A DNA stretch of 64,000 nucleotides, taken from contig OX438744.1 in the NCBI GenBank assembly GCA_949316235.1, forward strand, positions 40,839,278 to 40,903,277. Direction: 5' to 3'. Numbering within the stretch: position 1 is the stretch's first letter; every line of letters begins with the position of its first letter. The DNA is from Oegoconia quadripuncta (taxonomy: Eukaryota; Arthropoda; Insecta; Lepidoptera; Autostichidae). The notes below the pieces were generated by a model that had not been told where the DNA came from, searched no databases, and saw nothing but the letters and a program-made list of their open reading frames with translations. The translations under genes and the position numbers were made by a program. Below are positions 53,815 through 63,757 of the stretch, piece by piece.

Positions 53815-53932
53815 CTGGTTTCGCCTTTGACCACAATCTCACCTGATGGAAAGTGACGATGTAGCCGAAGATGTATCATGCGCACCCAGTAAATGACTAT
53901 TCACTCTAGACTTGAAGATAATATAAAGGATT
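53815..53932 (-). mobile_element. LINE 3' end, family A
   Basis: GACCACAATCTCACCTGATG through ACTTGAAGATAATAT, diverged. Confidence 0.65.
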
Positions 53933-54060
53933 GTTGCGAATTCAGTTACTGTTATGTTCCCGCTTGTAGGGTGTTTATCATTCCAAGTGCTTCTGACCAA
54001 ACAAATTTCAGGTAACAACCTTATTTATCAGAAATTGTCATATATGTGAGCAATCTCAAT

Positions 54061-54425
54061 AAGGTTCCAGTAGATATACAAAATCTTCCTCTCAATAAAT
54101 TTAAAGATACTATAAAACAGAAACTTATTAACAAAGCATATTATAAAACATCAAGACTATTTAGATGATAATCATCCCTGGACATAATCAGATCGTTCGC
54201 ATGCCAGGCTACTTCACAATTAATAATGAAATATAAAACCTTTTTGTAATATAAAAACCTTTATGTAAATCAAAGCCTGATTTTAAAAGAGCAACCCTTC
54301 GAGTTTCTTGCTTGTTCTTCTCAGGCGAAAATTGCATTTTGAAGAAGCAGTAGCTTAAAAAATGTAAAATTGGCTATTTTAGTGTTCTCTGTGTACCTAC
54401 AAAATGAAGCACTTTTGACTTTTAG
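54061..54425 (+). mobile_element. LINE 3' end, family C
   Basis: GATATACAAAATCTTCCTCTC (DIQNLPLN...), TTGCTTGTTCTTCTCAGG, and the CTTTTGACTTTTAGC tail. A reverse scrap of the 30100-type tail follows at 54445-54535. Confidence 0.75.
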
Positions 54426-54586
54426 CTTTTGACTCTCCAATTGGTTGATTATACACATAAAAGTCAAATACATACTAGATACAGGATGTACAAAAGTCAC
54501 TAGCTTATCTCTAAAAAGAGATTTCTTCCAGCTCAACTCGATTACTCGATTTTATCAGCACCAAATTTGATGAAAGAAGTCTGGCA

Positions 54587-54805
54587 GTGCAAAAAATGCT
54601 ATTTTATATTTTAAAAGGGGTCGTCCTGATAGCACCCATCTTTCTAAACAGCGCACGTAGCGGGGGAGGGGGAGAGGTCGCGCTAACTACTCCGGCTCGA
54701 CCAATAGAGCTGTCCGTCGAAGCCCTACGTGACTTATTCGCTGGAGAAGCCGCTTGTGCATTGAATGGTTTTACTAAAGCCGGATTTCAGGGAAAAAGTC
54801 TCTAA
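54587..54805 (+). CDS. Unassigned 72-codon ORF
   Basis: MQKMLFYILKGVVLIAPIFL could pass for a signal or membrane segment. The rest (PARPIELSVEALRDLFAGEA) is less AT-biased than the flanks. I recognise no family. It lies between a LINE C copy and a SINE tail, so it may be a fragment of a mobile-element or host ORF, or chance. Confidence 0.2.
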   Translation: MQKMLFYILKGVVLIAPIFLNSARSGGGGEVALTTPARPIELSVEALRDLFAGEAACALNGFTKAGFQGKSL

Positions 54806-54811
54806 ATGGAA

Positions 54812-54905
54812 ATAACTATCTGGTATCTATAATACAAGCCTAGTTGCTTAGAGTGGAACTAGATGGCGCTGTGTGTATGTGCAAAGATATTTATTTATTT
54901 ATTAT
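54812..54905 (+). mobile_element. SINE S1 tail
   Basis: TATCTGGTATCTATAATAC then TAGATGGCGCTGTGTGTATG and TATTTATTTATT. Confidence 0.75.
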
Positions 54906-55002
54906 ACAGGGTGAATTTCGTGTAATTCCCATTAACTGGTGACGCTACGCTTGATTACGAAGAACGAACGAAGTTTATTAATTTGTAATTGTTAGTACAA
55001 AC

Positions 55003-55340
55003 TTAACCGCCTCCGTGGCTCAATGTAAACAACATTGGGTTTACGATTCGGAGGTCGCGGGTTCGATCCCCAGCGGGGTACATGTTTAAGTACTCGGTTT
55101 GGTTGGTGGTAGGGCATTTTAAATGTCCGCCTGGCTAGCTACCACCATCTTATCTAAATCTACCGCCAAGCGGCAATGTTAATAGCATTGTTGTGTTCCG
55201 GTTGTCAGAGATAAGATAGCCAGTCCTCCAAATGTGTTGGGGTTTCCGGGTCAGTACGTTTCCACCTTCGACCTCATCTTCACTTAACATCTGGTGTGAT
55301 TGAGGTCAAGTATCAACCGGTAGGGCATAAAAAAAAAAGA
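55003..55340 (+). mobile_element. tRNA-derived SINE, family S2, reference copy
   Basis: Full length: CCGCCTCCGTGGCTCAATG head, B box GGTTCGATCCC at ~55063, body GTCCGCCTGGCTAGCTACC, tail and poly(A). Confidence 0.92.
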
Positions 55341-55354
55341 TTTATGAATTAGCT

Positions 55355-55510
55355 TGGTCCACGCCTCTGGAGATGTGAGAGCTGGTGCCTACTTTGCTCA
55401 GCAGCTGAGCTTATGTATTCAGCGGGGCAATGGCGCTGCATACTGGGTATATACCTACTTCACCTTACGGCAGCGAGCTGGAGGGTGTATATTTACCTGA
55501 CTGCCCAAGG
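55355..55510 (+). pseudogene. LINE C-terminus, family F
   Basis: Codes ASGDVRAGAYFAQQLSLCIQ then RGNGAAYWVY. Matches family F at 13420 and 15790. Both ends are lost. Confidence 0.65.
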
Positions 55511-55589
55511 AAGGAGTTAATTGGTAAATCTTATTACAGCATAGATGAATTCGTTAATGATAAAAACTTCGAACTGGTGTAATAGTATT

Positions 55590-55785
55590 CCCTGTAGTGC
55601 AGCGGTATTCCCGAACGAGTACGACATTGGAACCTTCAAGAAACGAGCCTACACCTTCCTCAAAGGCCGGCAACGCATCTGTGACCCTTTTGGTGTTGCG
55701 GGTGTCCATGGGCGGCGGTGATTGCTTTCCATCAGGTGACCCGCATGCTCGTTTGCCGCTCTCTCATATTAAAAAAAAAATAGTA
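55590..55785 (+). pseudogene. LINE 3' end, family B
   Basis: [20 protein letters not shown] frame to the GVHGRR stop. Tail CTCTCATATT plus poly(A). Confidence 0.82.
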
Positions 55786-56212
55786 AATATGAATGATATG
55801 ACAAAGATAATGGCAGTGTTATTCTCAAATTAATTAAAGATAAAATAAATAAAATAAAATAAAGAAAGTTACCTACGCATGATATTATTAATTTAATTGA
55901 CATTCTAAAATGGATTTATACATGACATTATAAATATTATTGACATCTTATTATATTCGTTGAAATAGGATAGGGTGTACTTTTAATTTTCAATTTTTTG
56001 TTAATTGTTGATTGACTGTGAAATTGGAGCACTTTCTTTGAACTTACAACATACATTTTGTAGATTCATAAAAATTATAACTATTGGTAATTGAAACGAC
56101 ATTGATAACATAGATATCCCTTTCCTCCATATTGCCATGCCTGACAAGGTACATGTGTATGTTAGTACTTACCTATGTATTGTAACTATGACATGTGTAA
56201 TGCAATAAATAT
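55786..56212. other. Unassigned AT-rich sequence
   Basis: (AAATA)n-like run at 55838-55863. No ORF. Confidence 0.35.
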
Positions 56213-56273
56213 ATGAATATAATTATGAATAATGTTTTTTACTATAAGACATGTTATTTTTTTATTATTTTAG

Positions 56274-56459
56274 GTATTATAGATTATATTTCAAATAAAT
56301 TAGTTGATAAGAAAATTACAAATAAATCAACAGCTACTTATAAGTGTTATGATATTTGGAAAATTACAACAGAACACACGAACGTCCTTCTTTGGTTAGT
56401 CAATGAAAAATCTAACGTTTTGGATAAAGAAGTGAAGTGCACAAGTGCCCAAAGAGGAT
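56274..56459 (+). CDS. Candidate host exon (weak LRR C-cap similarity)
   Basis: An open frame of 186 bp is bounded by a pyrimidine-rich acceptor (TTTTTTTATTATTTTAG, 56257-56273) and a donor (GAT|GTGAGT, 56460). It is phase 1 at both ends. The peptide contains LLWLVNEKSNVLDKEVKCTS followed by AQRGC, reminiscent of the W-L...V-x-C-x-S/P-x-x-x-x-G end of a leucine-rich-repeat C-terminal cap. The first cysteines of that domain are replaced or absent, so the similarity is weak. No neighbouring exon was found within a few kb. It could be a fortuitous frame. Confidence 0.3.
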
Positions 56460-56718
56460 GTGAGTGAATGTTTAGATGGGGACATAATGCCACCTATGGT
56501 GGTCACCAAATTGTCATCGAATTAAAAAAAAATGTAGAGTTAAATCTTGTATAAACTTGCTAAATTTTTAACCGATTTCAATGAAGGAGGAGTTTCTGTG
56601 TGCGTCTTTAATTATTTTTCATATAATATTCACCAATCAATCAATCAATAATTTATTTGCATGAATACAGTTATATAAGTCCTTAATAAAATTAGAGTTT
56701 TTTTTTTTTTTTTCAACA

Positions 56719-56969
56719 TATTTACGCATACACACAGCGCCATCTAGGTCCACAGTAAGCATCTAGGCTTGTGGTATGGATACTAGATGGTTGATAAACT
56801 ACACAAATACATTTTTTTTTTGTAAATAAATACATATATAAATGAAAAACATCCATAACTCGGGAACACATGTCTGTATTCATCATACAAACATATGCCC
56901 CTAGCGGGATTCGAACCCGCGACCTCTTGGTAAAGCAGTCAGTTTCTAACCACTACACCAAGCAGGTCG
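56719..56969 (-). mobile_element. tRNA-derived SINE, family S1
   Basis: Reverse full copy: ACACACAGCGCCATCTAGG, then GGGATTCGAACCCGC (B box complement) and TTTCTAACCACTACACCAAG. Confidence 0.88.
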
Positions 56970-56984
56970 ACAAGCAGGTTCGGT

Positions 56985-57400
56985 GTATCCAGTCTGCTTG
57001 CAGACGTGCTAATATTAAAATCTATTTATATACTTCAAATCTTATACCATTCACAATTAAAAATAACAATGTCAAGCTTAAGTCATTAAAATAATAATTA
57101 TTAGTTATACATGTCAATTATAAATATATTATTATTATCATTTAGTAGGTAGAGAATGCAATAACATTTATCATTAAGCCATTTCGTCAATTCCCTTTTA
57201 AAACTCTCATTATTCATTATTTTAAGATCGTCAGTCAGTTTATTATACAGTAATATGCACATATTAAATGATTTTTTTTCATAAATAAATGTATGACACG
57301 GTGGTTGATATAATCGGTGTGCATATTTAGATGTGCTCTGCCATCCTGTAGTTTAAGTGAAGACTTCCGAGTATAGTTTAAAATAGTGGTTATGTCGTTT
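56985..57400 (-). pseudogene. LINE C-terminus, family L
   Basis: The complement reads RKSSLKLQDGRAHLNMHTDY, then ICAYY-IIN-LTDDLKIMNN, then SFKRELTKWLNDKCYCIL and stops near 57155. AT-rich 3' end down to ~56985. Related in pattern to the 41775 terminus. Dead fragment. Confidence 0.6.
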
Positions 57401-57459
57401 TACAAAACAGCAACACCCATACATTCGTCAACTGTTAACAGATTTTGATGATTATGTCA

Positions 57460-57735
57460 TCAAGATAGGCGTGGGGAGGGATTCCACCCGTATATAGTCA
57501 ATATACCGAACATTCGCACTAAGAAGTTCGATTCTTCATTCATCATCCGAACAGCCAAGGCACGGAACTCCCTTCCGGCGTCAGTCTTTCCTGAATCCTA
57601 CAACCTTGGGATCTTCAAGAGCAGAGTGAATAGGCATTTACTGGGATCGCGTGCTTCATCTTCGACCACATCGTCACTTTCCATCAGGTGAGATTGTAGT
57701 CAAACGCGAATCCAGTCAATCATAAAAAAAAAAGG
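57460..57735 (+). pseudogene. LINE 3' end, family A (reference)
   Basis: A frame without ATG reads GEGFHPYIVNIPNIRTKKF, NSLPASVFPESYNLGIFKSR, VNRHLLGSRASSSTTSSL and stops. Tail GAATCCAGTCAATCAT plus poly(A). 5'-truncated. Confidence 0.88.
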
Positions 57736-57739
57736 TCAA

Positions 57740-58057
57740 GTGCTAAACGTTGAGTTGTCGCACCTAACATATTTTACCATTTGTAGTTTAAAATAGTATT
57801 TTTAGAAGCATAGTATTTGAGAGGAATTATTTTGATTAGTGGGGTTTGTTTTCGCGCGAGGGCTAATGAACATCGACAAGCCGAACGGTTCCGACCTTTC
57901 CCGAGTGAAACAGTTGAGGTTTTGAGTCGAGAAAAGAGGGACAGTTTTGTTGGAACCTTCGCGCTAGTAACGCGCCCAAGCCGATTCTATGTGATAGTTG
58001 GTTAAAGTAATATAATTTGTTAATTAAAAGGCTTCTGAATCGTGACCACTTCTTCTC
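57740..58057. other. Unassigned, GC-richer patch
   Basis: 57840-57990 (TTCGCGCGAGGGC, GCGCCCAAGCCG) is single-copy in the window. The frames there have no motif. Confidence 0.3.
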
Positions 58058-58174
58058 AACTGCCTCCATGGCTCAATGTAAACAACATTGGGTTTACGAT
58101 TCGAAGGTCGCGGATTCGATCCCCAGCGAAGTACAAGTTTAAGTACTCGGTTGGGTTGGTAGTAGGGCATTTTA
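58058..58174 (+). mobile_element. SINE S2 head
   Basis: TGCCTCCATGGCTCAATG through GTAGTAGGGCATTTTA. The body is missing. Confidence 0.78.
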
Positions 58175-59004
58175 TGAAGCATGGTTAAATGAGGCAACAC
58201 TCATCCCAGGCTTCACACAGAACATTTTGAATTAAACCACTTCACAATGTTGTTACGGCACAAAATTTAAGAGCCTGCTATCGGCGGTTACTGCCGCGAC
58301 AGCGATAACCGTTGTCGTTACGTTGTCGAAACGTTGTTGAAACGTTGTCGTAACACAATCGCAACTCTGTCGCAGCGCAAGCGTGTCAACTAACGACCCT
58401 CACGTCTACGGCATAGTCAACCATCAAAACAGTAACACAACTCAAGTTTGAGATTACCACGCCCTTTAAATCGGTAATGGTGAGACGTGAATGTTTTCTA
58501 ATTTTGAACCGCGTTAGAGAAACACATTTGTTTTATTGTAATCTTAAGTAGGTTGCAGCAAGAATTGACGCAGTTTTTTTTATGTATGTCCCAGATTAAA
58601 TTTAGGTTCTTTAATATACAAATGTTAAATAGCTTTTATTTTTAAATTCCATCTAATTAAGGGATAACAGCAAGTAACAGCTAGCATTAAGTACTTTAAA
58701 ATAATATATTGTAGGTACTACTTATGTAACAAGTATATCAATGTTGTGTACGCCTGTAATAGGTATTGATATCACAACAAAACTATACTGTGTAAGCAAT
58801 CATAAGAGTGTGATATATTATACTGTTGTATGTGACCCTAATAAAATAAAATAAAACAGCCTGTAAAGGAAAACAGTCTTGAGCATTACTTTTAGACGCC
58901 CTGGGGTTAAAATTTAAATAAATTAGTGAAGAGGCTCAGCTCTGATACTGAAAAGCAGCACTGATACTGAATACTGAAAAGGGACGAGCAGCTGATACTG
59001 AAAA
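58175..59004. other. Unassigned sequence
   Basis: 58300-58350 has a short tandem motif (CGTTGTCG-A-AACGTTGT). No ORF. Confidence 0.35.
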
Positions 59005-59640
59005 TATTTTTATTTTGCAAAAGAGGGCAGTCCGCGCAATATATAATCTGCGTCGATATGACTCTCTTCGGGACAGGTTCAAAGAAATTAATATTTTAAC
59101 TGTTCCTTCACAATTTATTTACGAGAATATTATGTACGTACGAAAAAATATTTCTGCATTCCCAAAAAATAGCGATAAGCATAACTTAAATTTGAGACAT
59201 AAGGACAAATTAGCCACCCCTATGTTCAGACTGAGCAAAGTTAATACATCATTTATGGGACACTGTATACGCTTTTATAACCTTATACCTGAGAATATCA
59301 TTAATCTAAATGAAAAACAATTTAAAAACCATGTCAAAACAACATTAACAAAAAAAGGTTATTACAAAATTAGTGACTACCTGAATGACAAAAACGCTTG
59401 GTATACTTCGCCCAGCTCCCAAAAATTTTAAAATTGTATTAGTTGTATACTTTTATATATAAAAAGAAAAGAAAAGAAAAGAAAATGATCCTGTGGGTTT
59501 CTTGCGCCGCTATTTTCCCACAGATGATTTCCCTTTCCGAAGCGGTGGTAGCTTGGCAATAGATTTAAATTGACATTCAACAAATGATATCATGTATCTT
59601 ACGTTGAAATAAAATGCTTTGAGTTTGAGTTTGAGTTTCT
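59005..59640 (+). pseudogene. LINE 3' end, family D (reference)
   Basis: The 138-codon frame (59015-59431) reads LQKRAVRAIYNLRRYDSLRD, then YENIMYVRKN, then LIPENIINLNEKQFKNHVKT, then GYYKISDYLNDKNAW. This is the post-reverse-transcriptase C-terminal region of a non-LTR element. Tail to (GAGTTT)n at 59625-59638. 5'-truncated. Confidence 0.85.
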
Positions 59641-59723
59641 GAAGCATACGCAGTCAGAATTAGACAAATATGAGACGTAAATACTGCTGATTAATATATT
59701 TACTTCGAAGTCAAAATTTCTTT

Positions 59724-59766
59724 TTTATGCACAACGGGTTGGTACTTGACCTCAATGACACTTGAC
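59724..59766 (-). mobile_element. SINE S2 tail scrap
   Basis: TTTTATGCACAACGGGTTGG then ACTTGACCTCAATGACAC. Confidence 0.6.
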
Positions 59767-60189
59767 ACAAATCACACATATTTATTCTTAAATGTAGGTT
59801 TTAACTATAATACGAGTATATCACGTGGTTAAACTACATCAATTCATATGGTTCAAAATTTGGTTCATTCAAAATAAGTTATACATTAAAAATACTTTAA
59901 AAAATGGCCATTATCACATTTATTCTAGTTTGCATGCAAAATGTCGTATATACGTACTAACCGTAGAGGAGATCCCTCTTAGCGAGACAATCCTTGCTGC
60001 AATTCATCGCGAAAATCATGTTTAACTATCAAGATTAATTAACCCTTAAGGAGTTCCTCCGTGAGGTCTCCTCAAACTTTGACTAGAGCATCATTTCAAG
60101 TTTATCATTAATTAATATATTATCATCAGAACTGAACGAGTTTGAAAAATTTCAGCTCCATAACTACACAGGAAATGATTCTAATGTAG

Positions 60190-60365
60190 TATATTGATAA
60201 CCTCGCCTTATTTCGGTGTTTAACCGTAGCGTAATGGTTTACACAACATAAACGCATAAATAGGCTTGTTCACTATTAAAGGCCCTTGTTCACAATAGAC
60301 AACAAGTCTTATTTACGGAACCCTCCGTCCTTCGACCAACCACCATCTTTAATACCACATGGCGA
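60190..60365 (-). repeat. Second copy of the ~215-bp repeat
   Basis: Reverse of 10213-10427: CCTTATTTCGGTGTTTAACC, GTCTTATTTACGGAACCCTC, CCACCATCTTTAATACCA. Shorter internally. Confidence 0.65.
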
Positions 60366-60464
60366 CCAACAACATTATCACACTAATTTCACTTCCAAAT
60401 TTTCAAATGTCTACTTACATAAGAACAATGCAAGTTAATTAAGCTTATATAACAATATGAGTTT

Positions 60465-60716
60465 AAAAACCAAAAACCCGACAGCATATTTAGTATTTCG
60501 CGGGCGCCATGTTGGATTTATCATCATAAAATGTATCCCATGACACTCCAAGGGACAAGCCGAATCTAACGACATCATGCACTTCGAAATCGGTCAAGCC
60601 TTTTAGGCCACAGAAGGTAACATAGAAATTTACATTCATACATACGTACATACATACATACACACACACAAACACACACTCGAAAAACATTACATACATA
60701 CATACACGGTGAAACA
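60465..60716 (-). repeat. Old interspersed repeat plus (CATA)n
   Basis: GGGCGCCATGTTGGATTTAT, TAAAATGTATCCCATGACAC parallels 29770 and 31910. CATACATACATACATACACA-type microsatellite at 60638-60710. Confidence 0.55.
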
Positions 60717-61184
60717 CCTTAAACATTTTTCACGAAGTGTTCACCTTCATAGGTTTCTAGTAGTTCAAGACAGCAGGTTAGTTGAGCCACTGTCTTCAAA
60801 TGTACTGTGACATAATGACTCGTACTGTATCGCGTAAAAGTGGGTACTCACTGAGTTGCGATACAAGTTCATTGAGCAATAGCACGGTAAGTAATGAGGG
60901 AGGAATGTTTTAACGGAAGCATTGTGAAGTATATTTCAGTATTTAACAAAAATGGCAAAATTAAATGAATATTTTATGTATATGTAGACTACATGAAACA
61001 ACTTCTTCGTATTTAATATATATTTGTCGCAGATAGCGATAAATTAGCGATAGAATTCTTTATTCAAACGGTCAAATGACCATCATAATACGCGGTTAAT
61101 GGGAAGTAAACCCTGGTGGCGCTGGTATCGCCGGAAATGGCGCGCTGACGACGTAAACAGATAGGTTAGGTCTTCACGTCGAAA
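60717..61184. other. Unassigned, upstream of the 61185 ORF
   Basis: AT-rich, then TGGTGGCGCTGGTATCGCCGG at 61115-61136. No clear promoter motif. Confidence 0.3.
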
Positions 61185-61496
61185 ATGGGACACACTTATC
61201 TACCAGCCGTCGAAGGAGTCGGACCACCAATGGACATCAACGACCATGAGGGCTCTGATTACCTACTACCATTGACGCTTGAAGAATCCGGTGAGTCGTT
61301 ACTGAATAAGACTTTGATCATGGAATTTGAGCAAGGAGGAACTATAGACAAGGTATACGGCTCAGTTCCACAGAGTGCACGCGGGGGCCAAGTTGTATGG
61401 CACGAGGGGCGTGCATATGTTTTCTCTTCAACAGAAAGCATCTCAGGTTCCATGATCATAATCGAATGTGAATACGTTGTCGATTTCCTATGGTAG
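61185..61496 (+). CDS. Unassigned 103-codon ORF of a repeated family
   Basis: ATG at 61185; acidic peptide with DINDHEGSDYLLPLTLEESG, then ESLLNKTLIMEFEQGGTIDK and VVWHEGRAYVFSSTES. Stop at 61494. No domain recognised. A degenerate relative lies at 29380-29027 on the other strand, aligned in this frame, so this frame is probably the coding one. Likely a piece of a mobile-element ORF, but a duplicated host exon is possible. The antisense frame 61259-61588 is probably a shadow. Confidence 0.45.
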   Translation: MGHTYLPAVEGVGPPMDINDHEGSDYLLPLTLEESGESLLNKTLIMEFEQGGTIDKVYGSVPQSARGGQVVWHEGRAYVFSSTESISGSMIIIECEYVVDFLW

Positions 61497-61624
61497 CTTG
61501 CAATAGTATCGCCATTGCCCGAGCCACCCTTCCCCACGCGACTGGCACCGTCCCGGTCGCTAGCAACGCCCACCACCGCCGAAGCCATCTACTACGACAT
61601 ATTTAATATGATACATTTTTAAGA

Positions 61625-61850
61625 ATTACTCTTAGACTGGTGGCTGGATTGCTCAGCAGCTGAGCTTATGCTCAGGGGGCAGTGGCGCTAGCGTAATGGA
61701 TACTATGCCTCACGGAAGTGAGTTGAATGGCGTATCTATAAGATATTATTTTATACCTCTGTCAAAATTTTAGTTGTCATTTATTTATAGGAAATGTATT
61801 ACCCTTTACATATGTAAAATTAAATATTTAAAAAAAAAAGTTAAAATAAA
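61625..61850 (+). pseudogene. LINE 3' end, family F
   Basis: GCTCAGCAGCTGAGCTTATG and GGCAGTGGCGCTAGCG parallel 55410-55440. AT-rich tail ending in poly(A) at 61831-61840. Confidence 0.6.
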
Positions 61851-62185
61851 AAGCTTCGGTGGCTCAGCGGTTAAGACGCGGTTTCCCAGGCAGGCCATGT
61901 ACAAATGAGCCTTTAAATTTAATTTAATTATTTATGTGCATTTACCCGGCTGCTCTTAAACGGTGAAGGAAAACATCGTGAGGAAACCTTTCGTTTTCCG
62001 GTGACTAGCTGGCTTATTACGGAAATGACATTATGTGGTGATAGCTGGGTATGCACATTCGTAACCTACTGTACCTTCACACATTCCACCTACCCCATTC
62101 TAATCTATCAGCGACTAAGCTGGCGTCGTCGTGTGAACTAAACCAGCCTGTAATCTCGGCCCTCGGAGAGCTTACCCTGTATTAT
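61851..62185 (+). mobile_element. tRNA-derived SINE, family S3, B box deleted
   Basis: TTCGGTGGCTCAGCGGTTAA head joined to CCCAGGCAGGCCATGTAC; the segment with the B box present at 51498 is missing. Body GGTGAAGGAAAACATCGTGA. The right end is uncertain. Confidence 0.72.
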
Positions 62186-62814
62186 TAGCGTAGGTATCGT
62201 ATAAACAACTAAGCACTACTGGATTACATATATAACGCCTGTGCAAACTGAAGTGAAAGCGTATCATGCAGATTTTACATACAGACATTTATGCGAAATC
62301 TAGACGAGTCGGTCGATTAGTCTTGTGGATTGTTTCATAAGTAAAGTACGGAATTATGTATGTTCGGGAAGGAACATAAAATAATATTTTATTGGATTTT
62401 TTTTTTTGAGCTGGATCGTTTGCTTTTAGTCAAGTGACGTTTGCGTAGTTGCAACAGATGACGCCTAAGGGTGCCGTCGGGGGCTCGAACCTCGGCTTAG
62501 GACGTTGCGTGGGAAGTTTAAAGACAGACTACCATCGCTTCGTAATGTGTATAGTCAGAGAGAAGAAACGACGCAAGAAAATTTTGAACGGTTTTATTAT
62601 AATTTTTGTTTAAATCAAATAAGACAATGCCTAATCGCCCATTACAATGAGAGAGAGAGCGAACAGGCGCCCGCTGTCAGAGCGAGTAAGGAAGCCCGTT
62701 CGTTTCGAACAATGTAGTAATTATGTACGTTTATGATAATATTTCAATTTATATATTTAATGAAACAACAAATTTATAAAACACTATTGAAAATACCTCT
62801 ATCTTATAGAAAAA
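62186..62814. other. Repeat fragment and unassigned sequence
   Basis: 62462-62590 is the second copy of the 3592-3725 repeat. The 70-codon frame at 62505-62717 has no recognised motif. Confidence 0.4.
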
Positions 62815-62950
62815 ATACGCCGTTCAACTGGCTTCCGTGAGGCATAGTACCTAGTACGCTAGCGCTTGCCCCGCTGAATGCATAAGCTCAGCTGCTGAGC
62901 AAAGTAGACACCAGCTCTCACATCTCCAGAGGCGTGGACCAGTCTAACGG
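62815..62950 (-). pseudogene. LINE C-terminal fragment, family F
   Basis: Complement of 55360-55450 and 61640-61720: CTGGCTTCCGTGAGGCATAG, ATAAGCTCAGCTGCTGAGC, CATCTCCAGAGGCGTGG. Confidence 0.65.
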
Positions 62951-63429
62951 ATAAATCCTTTATAAATTGTTTCGTGTCAGAAAACCACGGGCCCAATGTT
63001 TCCATTGCACTGTACGATACAATAAGTTATTTAATTGTATTCATAGCTAAATGTCATCGAACTCTATAAATAGCCGTGTCAGGCATAAGTTTGGTCATTT
63101 TGTTTGTTGCTGTTGAACCGAGAGGATTATGAAGTGTCTGTGTTCTTTCTGTTCCCGACCCGCTGTCAAAACAATTACTGCACTAATTAAGCACTAACCT
63201 GGTAGACGTAGAACAGTCCTCTTATTAGTGTTAATTAGATTTTCATTTGCATTTCTACATACAAAACATGCTCGCGCGCAGACTTTGCAAGTGTAGCAAC
63301 AAGGTTTAAGGTGACATTATTTAAAACAAACTGCCAGTGTTTCTACACGTGCCAACTCTGGATTGATTACAAGCGAAAATCTTACAGCACTATGAGGGTG
63401 CTACAATGACGCATTTCGCATCCTCATGA
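62951..63429. other. Unassigned sequence
   Basis: No repeat or ORF recognised. Contains TTGAACCGAGAGGATTATG and several ATTAAT/TTAATTA motifs. Possibly single-copy host DNA. Confidence 0.3.
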
Positions 63430-63757
63430 GACATAATTAAATAAAATAAATAAATAAAACCTTTTTTTTTTGAGTTTCTTTTAGAGATACATATTTCACA
63501 CACTTCTCATCATGTGATTTAAGAGCCATTCTCTTGTCGGTGGAGATTTTTCCATATCTCTCTGCTCTCCGCCTTCCTCTTGACCTCCTGATATGTCGTG
63601 GTTCAACTTCTCTTTTATTTGCTGCATGTAGCTTATTCTTGGTCTTCCTCTTTTTCTATTCCCCTCTATTCTTATTGTCCACGATATCAGAATTGAGAAT
63701 AGAAGAGGGAAAATGCTGGGACACCTTATACGACACACTTCTACCAAACTATAAGTA
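63430..63757 (-). pseudogene. LINE C-terminus, family J, with 5' inversion
   Basis: Minus strand, 63690-63496: RIEGNRKRGRPRISYMQQIK, then EWLLNHMMRSV and stop; tail toward 63430. Plus strand, 63690-63757: IENRRGKMLGHLIRHTS, the part that should precede it in the same ORF. The two pieces meet head to head near 63688, as in LINE insertions made by twin priming. Confidence 0.65.

Noticed and set aside
61259..61588. Minus-strand 109-codon ORF opposite 61185-61496
   Set aside because: The decayed relative at 29027-29380 aligns better in the plus-strand (61185) frame, so the antisense frame is probably a shadow. The question is not fully closed.
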